DNA from: Haemaphysalis longicornis
Taxonomy: Eukaryota > Arthropoda > Arachnida > Ixodida > Ixodidae
NCBI GenBank assembly: GCA_013339765.2
Contig: CM023449.1
Coordinates: forward strand, 114,127,070-114,191,069
DNA: 64,000 bases
Direction of reading: 5' to 3'
The position numbers were made by a program, and so were the translations under genes. Shown here piece by piece: positions 1 to 12,299 of the stretch. The notes under the pieces are model-generated. The model was not told where the DNA came from. It worked only from the letters and a program-made list of their open reading frames with translations, and searched no databases. The first letter of the stretch is position 1. The number at the start of each line of letters is the position of its first letter.

Positions 1-92
1 CTGCGAGAGACGGGTGCCTATGGCGTTCTGTTTATGCCAATGGGCACATTCTCGCACATACAAAAGTACGAACAACTGCGAGTATTGTTGAG
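1..92 (+). CDS. Possible 3' part of a coding exon, cut by the window edge
   Basis: Frame 1 is open from the first base and reads a natural-looking peptide containing GVLFMPMGTFSHIQKYEQL. It then meets AG|GTAATC, a usable splice donor, at position 93; an in-frame stop follows just inside the putative intron. No family is recognised. The 5' part of the exon lies outside the window, so this rests only on an open frame and a donor over 30 codons, which could be chance. Confidence 0.2.
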
Positions 93-837
93 GTAATCAA
101 GAGTGGTGGCGTTTCGTTTCTTGACTGTCATTGGTTGGTCGTAACCATCAGCAACATTTTAAAAACGTATAAGAGGGGTAAATAAACATCCAAACTGTAT
201 TATTGCTGAATGTTTAACCACGCCGTTGAAGAAAGCCGGAAGTGTGTGGCCCCCGCGACATGACCACGTATTTTTTGATACATTGCCAAAATTACACGTG
301 CGTGCAGCTTTTTACTATGCCTGTTAAGCTTACGGTGCGTATGTTCCCATCACTACCCAAAGTGGCATTAGAGAAACTCACTATGCGTGGACTGAGGCTG
401 AATTTTTTTGTTTCTAGTGTGGAATTTCTCATAAATAACGTGAGCGGTTGAGGTTGTTCTGGAATAGCTGAATCCGATTCGTAGGAATGAACTAACAGTT
501 TATCTTCCCTTTATCTTCATGCAAAGTTTGTGTGATGTGCTTTATGAGTTATAAAAATTTGTCTATTAAAGATGTGTTTCATAGTGATGGCTATAGTTTA
601 ATGATTGCCTTCTGGTGCTTGTGCAGTTTAAGTTTCAACAAAGAGGTTACATAGTGTATTGGAAGACATTCAGATTTCCAGTGTCTCTGTCATGATAGAC
701 TGTTGTTATTAAACAGAGTGGAGTACATGTTTGAGCGTCTTCCCATGGAGCATACTATAATTTAGACTCAACACGGCTTCCCACTTTAAGATTTTTAATT
801 GTTCAAGCAACTGTGACAAGAGTTGAGCCTTCAAACA
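93..837. other. Unassigned AT-rich sequence
   Basis: No open frame longer than about 70 codons, no recognisable repeat and no RNA gene were seen. If the first 92 bases are an exon, this is intron. Confidence 0.3.
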
Positions 838-1690
838 GTGACTGAAGGTGGTTCAGGTTGAAGAGCTGCAGTAATAATTGCTAACACTCTTGTATAAGGT
901 AGAAATCGGAATGTCACCCCTTCAGAGTGCTTTGTTCAAACTTTTCAAGCATGCATTGTTGCTACTGGTTATACACCTGCAATAATAATAGAAAACAGCG
1001 ATCCGGCATATCGAAATAAGTTAACTTCAGGCCTCCAGAGTGTCACGTCGCTGCTTTTTGAGCACACTGTTGCTTCCGGCTGTTTCAGACGCAGTAAAAA
1101 TTGGAAAAACTTGCTCAGCAGGTCGCAATGGTTTTACGTCACTTCTTCAAGTCACTTCTTACGTCACGTCAACTCCTTTGCAAGGTTGAACTGTTGCTTC
1201 TGACTAAAAAGCTATGGTAAGAAGTAAAAGCTCTAATAAAATACGTTGAAATGTGTTTACGCCAGGCCTTCAAGCTTTGATGCCGCTGCTTTTTATGCAC
1301 ACATTAAAGCTTCTAGCCATGAAGTTGCGGTGAGAGTTGAAGACAGTACGTTAAAATAAATTCATGCCACGCTTTCTTGCTGTGAAGCGGCTGCTTCTCT
1401 CACGCACACATTGTAGTTTCTGGCCATGAGTTGTGGCGAGAGTTCAAGATGCTTATGTAGTACGTTAGAATGAATTCATGCCACACCTTCACGCTGTGAA
1501 GTCACTGCTCTTCAGGTACACATTGTTGCTTTTGGCTTTAAAGCTGCATTAAGCACTGAAAACACTGGTGCAGCAAATCAAAATGGATTCAACGTCAGGC
1601 TTTCAGGGTGCCATTTTGCTGCTGCTGGCTGGAAAGTGTTGTAAGAATAGAAAATGCTTGTGCTGCCGCAGGCCATGACACCTGGACAAG
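838..1690 (+). repeat. Degenerate tandem array, unit about 113 bp, roughly 7 copies
   Basis: Successive units start near 905, 1019, 1135, 1252, 1361, 1475 and 1588. Each runs through the same landmarks: TTCATGCCACGCCTTCA-like start, GCTGTGAAG.CGCTGCTTTT, CACATTGTTGCTTCTGGC, AAGCTGCGGTAAGAGTTGAA and a GCAGTAAGTTAAAATGAA-like end. Units differ by many substitutions and small indels, so the array is old. A partial unit precedes it from about 838 and a decaying one follows to about 1690. No coding frame runs through the units. It is a minisatellite or satellite-like block. Confidence 0.75.
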
Positions 1691-4600
1691 AGGCGGAGAG
1701 AATTAAATATTTATTCTCCCTGTTGCAGTTCGGTGCTCTGACTGGTTGCAGAAGTGGACAAAATGGAAATGCTTGCATGGAGATGTCGGCACAATTTTAA
1801 ATAGGTCACTTAGATCTCATGTTCATACTCATAATATTGGGCCTGTTGAGTGTAGCTGTCTAATTAGGTGCAGTAAGAACTGAGTGCACTTGTATAGCCG
1901 TTTATTGAAGTTTTGTATGGGGCAGTCATTGTTCAACGTCACTGTTTGGTGGACATAGGGGAAGAATATCAGAAATGAAAATGCTTCCGCAAAAGCTTGA
2001 CATGGCTGCAAAGGAACTACATTACGAACCTAATATTTCCTTTATGTATGCTATTTCACAAGCCGCATCAGCAATAAAAATATCTTCACGGTAGGCTGCT
2101 GCATATCAATGTAAAGCCAATGAAAGTTTAATGTAGCACAAATTGTAAAGTATAACTTCGGAAGGATGCATTTGTAGGTCGCTATTGATTTTTTTGATAA
2201 AGCTTGCAACAGAAATTTTTTAGGCGGCTGCTAGTGCTTAAGGGTGGTTTTTCTATCAATTTTCACCGCCAGTCGGCATTCTCTGCCTTATCATTCCATT
2301 GTAAACTGCGTGGTGGGGATATAACACTAAAGAAACGGCGGCAGCTGTTTTATTACAACGCCGGGAAACGCCTCAAAAATTGTCGCCTGGATTGAAAGCA
2401 TGACACCGTATACTGCCAATGTAACCAACTGACGTACACCGTCTTGCCACTCGCGTGTCTCATGAAGTAGAAATGATTAGACTTGTAACGTTTCACATCC
2501 CGCAGTTCTCTACTCGCGCCATACGTGTTGTCGTCTCGTTTAAGCCAAATGAAATGCCGTTTTTTGTTTCTTCGCACCTACAGCTGATTCTGCAAGGCAG
2601 GACACCTTATGCGGCATCGCGATTTCCACCGTTGAGTGCGGTGCCGCGATAGGTGTTTGCAGGGCGTCACTACGTTCGAAACAGTCGCATAGAACAATAC
2701 GTGACCCGTTGATATCGCTGCCGATTTATGAAAGACACCGATAAATTTTTGCAGCTGATTTTCTTTCCACCCTGGGCTTACACAGTCTGTGCGCTGCATC
2801 CAACCATTGCGGCGACAAACCGCCCCTTTCTTCCACCCTGCGTTTACGACGCTTAATTTAACGGTGATAAAGGCTGTGGAAGATATTGTACCGACTACAT
2901 TTCTTGACGATGAGTGCACACGCAAAGAGAAGAAATAGTCACACTGCAACGAGCCCGAACAAAGATAACGACGACCATTATGTTGATTATGTTTCTCCAA
3001 GCAGACGACGGATAAACGACGTGCAGCTGTCGAAATTCGAAGTATTAAAACCCAAAAATCATGTGCGCGTTGTTTAGGTTTATTTATGTTGTCTAACAGT
3101 AAAACAATCACAGATAGCCTTGATTTAAATATAAAATACACAGGCAATAGTTTCTACCAAAAATAACCTTTGGTTCAGTGAGTAATTTTTTTTTCTCCTG
3201 AGCTAGTTTTCAAGGAAGACGACTTTTTCTTTAACCTGTGAAAATCACTCATTCTTCTGAATGAAACATATACAAACGACTTCATAATCAGATGGTTAAT
3301 TTGTGAGCGGCTCATATTAGTAATCATGGGTATAAACAGCTGCAATATAACGTACTATTTTTTCTAACAGCGGAGAGTCAGGTAGCGGCCACACAACGCT
3401 TGTGCGCGGAGCTCCTGCTGCACTCTTACCTGTCATCAACTATAGAACGTTTTCATTACGTACTACACCTTCTTTTTGTGCGCTGTTTGTATAAATGTTC
3501 TTCTGTTTCCAGACGAATGAATTGCCGCTGTTCAAGAGAATGGTAGGAAAACAGGACAAAAACAAGGGTATCAGGTAATCCGGATGGAACGGGAAAGAAT
3601 GAGACCTGAATTAATAGTCTCTTTCCGAGATAGCGGAAGAGCAACGCAACTATTCTTTCCAACGCGGATATACGCCACTGTTCGCATGCGCAAGCCTAGT
3701 GACCTGAATGTCACCGGGATTCTTTTAGATAATTCTATATAATTCTGGAATATTATGAGTACACGTGACATCTTAACACAGAGGACTGGAGGGAAGTTAG
3801 GAATGGTGGCTGGTAACTTGATTGTCTTCGAACGGATTCCATCCTCCAAAAAGACCGAAACCAGCTTCATATTTCTGAATAAACAGCACTTTCCGGTTTT
3901 GAAGTTGGAAGGACGAAATGATTTGTAGAAAACGCTTTAAAGTAAATTCGGGTTAGCAAATATGAGTAATCATTACCCCAGGTGGCGAAGGTATTGAAGA
4001 ACTTCCTGTCATTCAGTGTTCCCTTGTGAAAATTGTGTTTGCAGTATACCCAACAAACAATAAAATTAGCATTTTCTGCAAGGAGACAGGCATACGTTTT
4101 AAAGAGTAGCGTGTTTTTGCCCGCCCGCCGAACAAACAATATTTTATTCTTTTCATTCATTTTCGTAAAACGTTTCTTTTTCTATTGTTCCTATGAAATG
4201 TTTGCTGGCTTCTTGCGCACTGAATTGCAAGAGAGAACTGATAAATTTTCCCTTTATTAACATGTAGAATAAGTGTATACATAGTACGTCATCGGCACTA
4301 ATTTTGAACTGAAGAAACACAAATTAATAAGATATCCAAGAACTAATCAATATTAAATAAGTAATTACAACCAAAGAATACGATGGTATACTGTCGATTA
4401 AAAAATCCTTGAACAGGACTACCAACCTGACCTTTCATTTAACAACAATCCGGTTTAACCTGATAAAATAAAAGGAACTCCAAGGTACTGCGAACGAAGA
4501 AAGGATTCCAGAGACCGCCCTTTCGATATTGCTGAGTGGAGGACCGTAAGACGACGCAGAAGGTCATGACAATTGAAAAGACACCCAATTTCAGGTCTCC

Positions 4601-6600
4601 AAGGATTGTACGCCTCTCTTTACACGGGCGATCTCGCTCAAACGCGACCCCTGACGTAGGCGAAGAATCGAACATACGGGCGAAACTCACGGTCCGAAAG
4701 TGCATTTTCTTCTAAACTTGGAATGCGTAGGAGTATTGTCGGCGAGGAAGAATGCGTTTTGGATGACCTTTGAAGTACCGGGAGCAGCGTAGCATAGGTG
4801 TTTGTTCGTCTGGAGAACACTAAAAATAACCTGGCAGCACCCGGGAGCCAACAAGAAGTAAACCTGAAGGAAGAGGGTGCGGCTCTGCCTGACTGGAAAG
4901 GTTTGAGCGACAATACAATGCGCGCTCTGTCCCGCGTGCTTTCCGGCGGCTCAATTCAAGGCGGCTCAATAAAATGGTAAGAGTCACACCTGGCGATGAT
5001 AGGCGTGATGTTTCAGGGATTTTTAATTTTTTGTTTCAGTGCATTACAAAGCGCATACGTCGATATTCGTTGGTGGTGTACTCAGTAAAAGATTTGTTTT
5101 TTGAACACATAACGACCGACTTTTCTCGCGTTTTTTTCCCCGTTGGGTTCAACTGAATATTGGCGGTAACATGAAAAAACAAAAAAGTCCATTTAACTCT
5201 CGCACATGGGCTACAAATAAGCATTATTCTTGTGCATCACATTTCCACGTCCACTCCTATAGCTAGCCCAGGAAAGCAGAGAATGAGCAGCTGAATCTTA
5301 GCGTAATTAGCTTCATACATCCGAATAATTAGCAAAACTCGTAACACAATCGAACGATTGTTAATGTCAGCGCGGAGTGCCAAGACTTTTCCTGTTGACA
5401 ACATTCAAAGATATATCTTTACTAGCTACCCGAATTGTATTTTAACAAGTCTCATTTTTATTTAACGGCCCAATTTTATATAGTTTTCTACCTCAGCCCG
5501 TATAATAATTATATCATTTGTGTTGGGGCTTGCGCTTTCTTGACCTTGCGCCATGAACAGGACCTCCAATCATCAACAAAATTCTAAGATATCCGGTCCC
5601 GCGTGGCTGATAAGTCAGTGGACTCGAAAACACGCTATGCAGAGCTGACGCGTTGCAGTTTGCTCTTTCTCTTTAAAAGCAATCCCAACCGCTTTCGCTG
5701 TAAATACGGGAGAACAGTGGAGTAATTTCTACATTTTCGTGCGCGTAATCGTTGAGCTTCAAAAAAAAATTCGAATTTTAACGGATGGGATATCCTTCGG
5801 GATTGGTGAAGACATTTTAGATCATCTTCCAAATCTTCAAAATAAAGTTTTTGATGCGCAGCCCTAATTAGCATTTAGGACATTGAAAGTGTGTACGGAA
5901 GACCTTACTTCACAGTCAGCGGTGTCAAGTTCCATCAAATGGTTCGGACAAACCGCTTTTTGTGGAGTGAATGTCCTCTAGGTCGCATGAAAGCCAGCGT
6001 TTTATTTGCCGTGGTAACCGAAGGGAATTTCTAAATAGACAGGCGGTAAAAATTAATTTTGCACTAAAATAAATGCACACTGAAAGGTGGCGCCCTTTAG
6101 TATGTAAACGTGACACTACCTTACGCTTCCAACCACCCCATCTATTTCACAAGTACGCCCTTTGGCATAAACTAAACGAAGTCCAGCAGCCCCGTATCCG
6201 CCATCAAGTTGCAAAGCGTGATTCAAAAATTGCATGACGTAATAGGAAAAGTGACATGTTATTGTTGTTTTAGCGGGGAAGTTTTTTTTAAATACATCTT
6301 TTATTGTCGCGTTCAATTAAGGGTATCCTGACGCACAGTGACTGTCCTGGTGGGCGGCATTCCTTTTGGCCAGGCACGCATGGCTCGTCTCCGAAAATTC
6401 AGAGTTAAAAAGTTCTATGGCGGCATCAGCAAAACCGGTTTGGGTTAGGTATTTTAAGTTATGTCATTTGGTACAAAGAATATGTACTAGACAAAAATCG
6501 GTTGCCTGTCCTTTTAAGCTCAGTGATATTGAGTCCTATCCCTTTACATTTCAACACCGGAGCTGCTTAGTGGCTTGCAATGTCCATTGATGTTCATCAC
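1691..6600. other. Long unassigned stretch, mostly AT-rich
   Basis: I see no LINE motifs, tRNA-like boxes or convincing splice-bounded exons here. A 189-codon minus-strand open frame (2578-3147) shows no known motif. A short plus frame at 4798-4980 ends with a direct repeat of GGCGGCTCAAT. Both are treated as unproven. Confidence 0.3.
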
Positions 6601-6619
6601 TCCTGGCAAAGGTAGCCCG

Positions 6620-6775
6620 CAAGGCCAACAGATGGCGCCAACATTCGACGGCGATCTAGTGAGCGAATTGGATTCGTGCGCCGGGAAACGCCACGTGGCC
6701 TCCGCGATCGGCTGCCGGCGGTGCGCCGTTGCTCCCGCCGTCCCATTCGGCGCGCAGCCAGGCGGAGATGTGTAA
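6620..6775 (-). repeat. GC-rich segment, inverted homologue of 12,150-12,290
   Basis: On the minus strand this segment contains AGCCGATCGCGGAGGCCACG preceded by GCCGAATGGGACGG and followed by a GCGCCATCTGT motif. The same order recurs on the plus strand near 12,170-12,275. Local GC is much higher than in the flanks. It may be the 5' untranslated part of the LINE that begins about 300 bp downstream, or an independent repeat. Confidence 0.55.
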
Positions 6776-7059
6776 TTTTGTAAACTCCTATTTCCGCCGC
6801 GAGGTGGCGGCCTTCACTTAAGCCTTCCCTGAAGCTGGACTAAATAGCAGGTACAGTGAAAAAGCGGCAGGGACAAGCGATTGCGATCGAGGTCGAATGT
6901 ACAGAGCAAAGGAAAGTACCAAACTTAGCACCCAGGGTGCACAAAAGTTTAGGAAGGGGCATCAGGTAGCAATGCAGGTGAGCGAACAGGCAAGCGACGT
7001 CCCCCTGGGGACCGAATCTTATCCCAAGCATCGGAAAGGAATTACCGAAAGAAGAAGCC

Positions 7060-7815
7060 TGGGGTGACTAAGATTAACTACATAAACATGCACGGTGGCA
7101 GATCACGAGAAAAATGGTTAGAGGTTCGCGGTCAACTAGAAAAAGAAAAAACTGAAGTATACGCCTTTACAGAAACATTCATTCGAGATTTAGAAGAGCC
7201 CCCAGATATGCATGAATATATATGACAAGGCTGTAACAGAACCGTAGGTACTAGAAAAGGGGGAGAGGTCGGCATGCTTATTCAACAGGGAGCCAATTGG
7301 CACAGAGTAAACGAAAACTCTGAAGAACATATGTGGGTTAAGGGCACGATAGCGGGAAGAGAAATGCTGTTGGGAGTCGCCTATCTGTGATCAGGGGATG
7401 ACAGGGAGGTTAGAGAAAAGAATGAAAAACTGGTAGGCTGCATAAGCGGGACCTCGATCAGTTAAGACAATCGGGAGAAGTGATTCTAGTGGGAGACATG
7501 AATGCCCGCATTGAGGACCTGGACGGATACACAGACCCGCAACGGCAAACTCGTACTAGATATGTGTGAAGAATATAATCTCATTGTAGTAAACAGAGAG
7601 AATAAATGTGAGGGACAAATCACTCGTGAACGAGGGGAAAAGCAGTCCAGTATAGACTACAGCCGCCTTTCAGAAGGAGTGTGTGAAAGGTTGACTCTAA
7701 TGGAAATAGATGAAATAGGTGCCCACAGCTTAGGAAGTGACCATAAACGGATAACTTTCAGTTTTGGAAAAATGGTAGGTTTAAACCGGAAAACGGTGGT
7801 ACACGACTTGAAATC
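7060..7815 (+). pseudogene. LINE endonuclease domain (APE-like), broken
   Basis: Translation in the plus frame gives INYINMHGGRSREKWLEV at the start. A catalytic-type GDMNARIEDLDGYTD motif follows near 7495-7530, with an apparent frame change just before it. LGSDHKRITF lies near 7735-7765 and is the characteristic SDH motif of APE endonucleases. Such domains nick genomic DNA to prime reverse transcription. TGA stops at 7223 and 7388 interrupt the domain, so no functional enzyme is encoded. Confidence 0.75.
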
Positions 7816-8399
7816 AAACAAACAATCAGCAAATGGCTAATATTTCCAAAAGCCTGGAGACGGAAATCAAGAGACAACCTACGAAAGATTGGGAATACGG
7901 CGAACTGATTGGTTTCATTCAAGGAAAGATAAGGAACGCTAAAGAGCGCAACTACTGGAAAGGAAAAAAGAAAACCTAGAAGCTGGTGAAACAAGGAAAT
8001 CAAGGAAGCTATATCACAAAGGCAGCAAGCATCGAGAGAGCGCAGGGAGGCCAAGCGAGTGGGATTGCAAACAGAGGAAATAACTTTGAAGTGGAATTGG
8101 TGCCGCCTTAAGAAGCTGGCAGTACAAAAACTTGTACAGCAAAAACGTAAACGAGAAAGTAAGCGATGGGTCTCGAATTTACGGGCGGAAGGATAATGGC
8201 GCGCAGAGAACGTTCTGGAATCATGTAAAGGAGCTAAGGAAAAAGATCGAAGAAGTACAACGTCATGTAATAAACGCTGAAGGCCAGGTACTAAAAGGGG
8301 AAGAAGCGGTATTTCAAGTACGCTCGAATGACACAAGAGAAGTTCGGAAGAACGGAGATAGGACTACAGCATGTAGAGAGTGGGGCAAGCGAAGTGCGT

Positions 8400-9603
8400 A
8401 CAGATAGAGAGCTAAAGTTGGAGAATATAAGCTGGAAAAAAGCCGAAGAAAATGCTCCAGCTAATACGGCAACAGGGACGGATGAAATTCCTATATGGCT
8501 GGTCAACCTACTGGGTCCAAAAAGCAAAGAACAACTGATTCGAGCAATCGAAAAAGTGGTAACAACTAAGCAAGTACCGGACAATTGGTGTAAAAGCAGG
8601 ATGAAGATTATATCTAAGGTAAACGAGACAGGGCTGATGCCAATTCGTCACAGGCCTATTACAGTTACCTCAGTGGCATACAGGCTGGCAATGCAAGTCA
8701 TAAAAGCAGAACTACAGGCGTGGATAGAGGGGAACAGCATACTGGGAGAACTACAAAATGGTTTCAGACAAGACAGACGTTTAGAGAACAATTTATTTGT
8801 CCTAACCCAATGCATAGAGGTGTCAATGGCTCAGGAGACACCAGTATGGGTAGCATTTCTCGATATAAAGGGAGCGTACGACAACGTGAGATAGGGAACT
8901 TCTATAGATCATACTTGAGCGGGAGGGATTAGGCCAGGACTTTATACAGCTGTTACAGGGAATTTACAATGAGAGCGAGGTGCAAATTAACTGGGAGGAC
9001 CAAAAGTGCACGGAACCGGTAGTCACAAATAGAGGTTTAAAGAAGAGTTGTCCGCTGTCGCCATTGCTGTTCATGCTGTACATGGCTAGACTAGAAAGAA
9101 AGCTTGAAGGCAGTAAAATAGGTTTCAATCTATGTAATAGCCGCAAAGGACAGGAAGTGGAACAACATATCCCGGGACTGATATATGCAGATGACATAGT
9201 ACTACTAGCAGATAGCAAACAGTGTCTGCAACAGCTCACAGATATCTGCGGGGAAGAAGCCACTGAACTGGGGTTAGAGTTTAGCACAGCAAAGTCGGGA
9301 GCTCTAGTTTTTAATGACAACGCCCGTAACGAATCGGTATTCGTTCAAAAAGCAGAAATACCGTTGGTAACGGAATACAAATATCTGGGCATATGGTTAA
9401 ACGAAGGTCAGGCGTATCTAAAAACTCATGAGGAGCATTTAAGAATTAAAGCAAGAAGAAACGCCTCTATCATGATGCACAGAGCACTGTGGGGATATAA
9501 CAGATATGAAGTAGTGAGAGGAATCTCGAAGGGAGCAATGGTACCAGCACTCACCTTTTCAAACGCAGTAGTGTGTGTCAAATCAGAGATTCAATCAGGG
9601 TAG
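8400..9603 (+). pseudogene. LINE reverse transcriptase domain, frameshifted
   Basis: RT blocks appear in order: a GTDEIPIWL-type block near 8475, FLDIKGAYDNV near 8860-8890 (the first catalytic aspartate block), KKSCPLSPLLFMLYMARL near 9037-9090, and the catalytic box YADDIVLLADS at 9184-9213. The frame changes between 8894 and 8980, splitting the domain into two open frames of 188 and 207 codons. The enzyme would copy element RNA at the nicked target; this copy cannot be translated whole. Confidence 0.8.
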
Positions 9604-9639
9604 AAGTAAATAACAGGGCCGTAGGTCGATTGGCGTTAG

Positions 9640-10228
9640 GACACACAGCAAAACAACAAATGAGACAGTGCAGGAAGACATGGGATGGGCCTTCGTGGAA
9701 GTGAGAGAAGCACAGAGCAAAATATGTTTTGAAGAACGACTTAGAATTATGGATAATCAGAGATGGGCGGCCAAAGCGTTACGGTATCTTTATATGAAAA
9801 GCGCGGACACACAGTGGAATAAAAGAACCAGAAGGCTCAGGACAAAGTATATGAAACCTGGAAGTGCAGGGGAAGCGACCAAGGCAATAAAAAATGAAGT
9901 GAAAGAAACAGAGACAACGACCTGGAAAAAGAGGATTGCGGCGAAGAAGTCCTTAAATATCTACAGTATCGGGAAGCAGGAGATCACAGGGGAAAAATCA
10001 TTCGATAATACCAAAGGGAGTGCATTGCTTTTTGAAGCCCGGGCGGGTTGCTTGCGGACAAAAACGCTTATCCGTGAGCCGGTACAGGAAGAACTATGCA
10101 CAGGCTACGGATATGAGCCAGAAACCATGGGAAATATTCTAACGGAGTGCAAAAGTATCCGTCCAGTCCTCAGTGATGGAGCCATCCAGCTTTCGGAAGC
10201 CTTTGGCTTTAGATTAGCGGAAAAGTGA
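9640..10228 (+). pseudogene. C-terminal domain of the same LINE ORF2
   Basis: An open frame of 186 codons from 9668 follows the RT after a short frame break. Near its end it has ELCTGYGYEPETMGNILTEC, resembling the degenerate zinc-knuckle region that ends many LINE ORF2 proteins with one cysteine replaced. The family role is nucleic-acid binding. The downstream 3' UTR runs to the CAT-repeat tail. Confidence 0.6.
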
Positions 10229-10898
10229 ATTGGACAGCAGTAGAGGTTCGTAAAAGAAGGTTAGAATGTTGGTTGGAAAAGAGCAGAGAACAATCTGGGA
10301 AGACATGGAAACAAAGAAGTCAGACCAGCTCAAAAATTTCGTAAAAGTATTTTATTTTTATATTGATATTATCATTTTTTTACTTGTTTTGTTTGTAAGT
10401 TTTGGCGAGGTGATTGTACAGCGGCGTTCCGACTAAGGCCGCTGTGCAAGGCCACCCCGTTACAAAGGGGAAGCCACTTAGCATCATCAGCATCATCATC
10501 ATGAAGAGACGCTCGTCTGGGCGACGCTGCCTGCGCTTTGAGTTGTAAATCCGCCTTCGTTGTAGCGTTTTCATGCCAGAAAACTCTCAATATGGGTTCT
10601 ATGTGTTTTGACTCGACCGTACAACTACAAAATTGTTTAACGTTCGTTGTTTACCACCCACGATTGTCTTTGCACGCAGATTTAGTGGTCGTTTGTTTGA
10701 AAGCTGAATGTCATAACCCAGGCTTCAGTCATCTCGGGCAAAGTGAATGCCAGCGTGCTGAATTTTTTTTTTCGCTGTTACAGCATTTTCGCGCGATATC
10801 GCCGCGAACGTTACAATATGCCTGTTACAAATTGGACGTTAACAATATGCCTGTTTTGCCTTTGAAGTTGTTTCGAACGCTTTATTGTATCCGTTGTT

Positions 10899-11018
10899 TA
10901 TGTGTGTGTGTGCGTGTGCGTATGTGTGTGTGTGTTTGTGTGTGCGTGTGGCGTGCGCGTGCGCTTGCGGCGCGCGCGCGTGTGTTGTGTGTGTGTGTGT
11001 GTGTCGTGTGTGTGGTGT

Positions 11019-11052
<34 letters not shown>

Positions 11053-11097
11053 GTGTGGTGTGTGTGTGGGTGTGTGTGTGTGTGTGTGTGTGTGTGT
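10899..11097. repeat. (TG)n microsatellite with interruptions
   Basis: About 200 bp of TG/TGTG repeats with GTGGTG and GCGCGC interruptions. It opens long spurious frames of repeated C-V and H-T dipeptides in several frames. Confidence 0.95.
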
Positions 11098-11270
11098 TCT
11101 CAAGTACCTACAATTTACCAAATTATTTGCCGTGAGGGAAAAGGTCACGGTTTCCCGCGATGCGTTTCACACCGCTATCGACTCTACATGTGTATTTTTT
11201 CGAATGAATGTTTCTGAATTACTAGATTTGCTGGGGTAATATTCTGCACATAATTTGTTGGCATGACATA

Positions 11271-11490
11271 TTAAGGGTAATATTTTTTCGGTGAGCAGTT
11301 AAGGTGTTCACTGATAAATGTATGCACAACATCGGCCGGAAGTAAGTTTTTCGGTATATTAGTAATAAACACACCAAGTCGAGAACTAGCAATCGTACCT
11401 CGGGTAAAGATTTTTATGACATTTGTTAGACCACGTCCATTTATGGCAGACTGGAAGTCTCTTTGTGCGTTTGTATATGCAAGCATGCAT
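11271..11490 (-). pseudogene. CR1/L2-like LINE endonuclease remnant
   Basis: The minus strand reads INGRGLTNVIKIFTRGTI, then LGVFITNIPKNLLPADVV and HTFISEHL. This matches the C-terminal endonuclease pattern of CR1/L2-type LINEs: a GLTNVI..PTR block, a DLFITN block, and an ISDHLPIF end, with the aspartate of SDH changed to glutamate here. No RT is attached downstream. Several other frames are open nearby, so the limits are soft. It is a small dead fragment. Confidence 0.5.
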
Positions 11491-12149
11491 GCGAAGTAAA
11501 CGGCACCAGCACGTTTATCCTGCCTATTGCGGAAGAAATACCGACAGCCATTTGGACAGTGTACACTTCAGATGCTGAAGTATACCACGCCTTTGTAAAC
11601 AGTATCGCGGTAAAAGTTGTGCCAGACGTTCTAAGTAGTGTTGCCATGTCATTTACTTTATCTGTGAAAGACCATACGCTTAAAGGAGAAAACAGAAAAC
11701 GACATCGGTGCTATTTTCTTGTTTACTAATGGTATGATTTTGGTCGGTTGAATTCCTATAATCTGATTCTTGCTCGGACGCACAGGAACATGCGTTCCGT
11801 GCGTTACAAACAATATGTACGTGATTTTCAGAAATAAATCCGGAAAACATGTTGTTAATTTGAACCATGCGGGACTAAAAAAAGAAATACTGCTGTGCAA
11901 CGAATTCACGTATGAGTCACCCCGGGCATAGTCTACGTCGAAAATTCAAAGGCACCATTAACTGCCTGTATGGCACCAGTAACTAGTACTTCTACCTTTC
12001 TCCTGCATTGATGTGCAGTAACTTTTTTTATTAAACGTCGCACACAGGCTGCGAAGGCCGAGTTTTCGTCCTTTGCGCCCGCCCGCGTCAGGGAAAGTGA
12101 CCTTGGGCTACGCGTGCCGCGGTGCGGCGAAAAACGCGTCCACGGCCCC

Positions 12150-12295
12150 CTTTTCAACTTTCGCTCTCTCCGGGCCGATTGGGACGGTCGGAGCGAACAG
12201 CGCGCCTCTGGTAGCCGATCGCGGAGGCCACGCACGCCAAGCTAAGGTACTCCTCTGGACCGACAGATGGCACCACCACATCGATGGCACCACCG
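12150..12295 (+). repeat. GC-rich segment, inverted homologue of 6,620-6,775
   Basis: It contains GCCGATTGGGACGGTCGG, AGCCGATCGCGGAGGCCACG and CGACAGATGGCACC in the same order as the minus strand at 6.6 kb. GC content is well above the local background. The two copies lie about 5.4 kb apart in opposite orientation and bracket the LINE. Confidence 0.55.
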
Positions 12296-12299
12296 ACTA

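Larger units (their letters stand above)
7060..10503 (+). mobile_element. Decayed non-LTR retrotransposon (LINE), nearly complete ORF2 and 3' end
   Basis: An endonuclease region, a reverse transcriptase region and a cysteine-containing C-terminal region lie in the order expected for a LINE ORF2, in shifting plus-strand frames. The 3' untranslated part ends in a CAT-repeat tail near 10,480-10,503. The copy has stops at 7223 and 7388 and several frame changes, so it is inactive. The clade is not certain: the protein resembles a LINE family common in tick genomes, but I cannot assign it to I, CR1 or RTE from sequence alone. The related GC-rich segments at 6.6 and 12.2 kb lie outside it. Confidence 0.8.

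Noticed and set aside
7758..8336. 192-codon minus frame
   Set aside because: Antisense to the LINE endonuclease-to-RT linker; no independent motif.
10538..11239. 233-codon plus frame and overlapping frames through the TG repeat
   Set aside because: Length comes from the TG microsatellite (C-V and H-T dipeptides); no promoter, splice or domain support.
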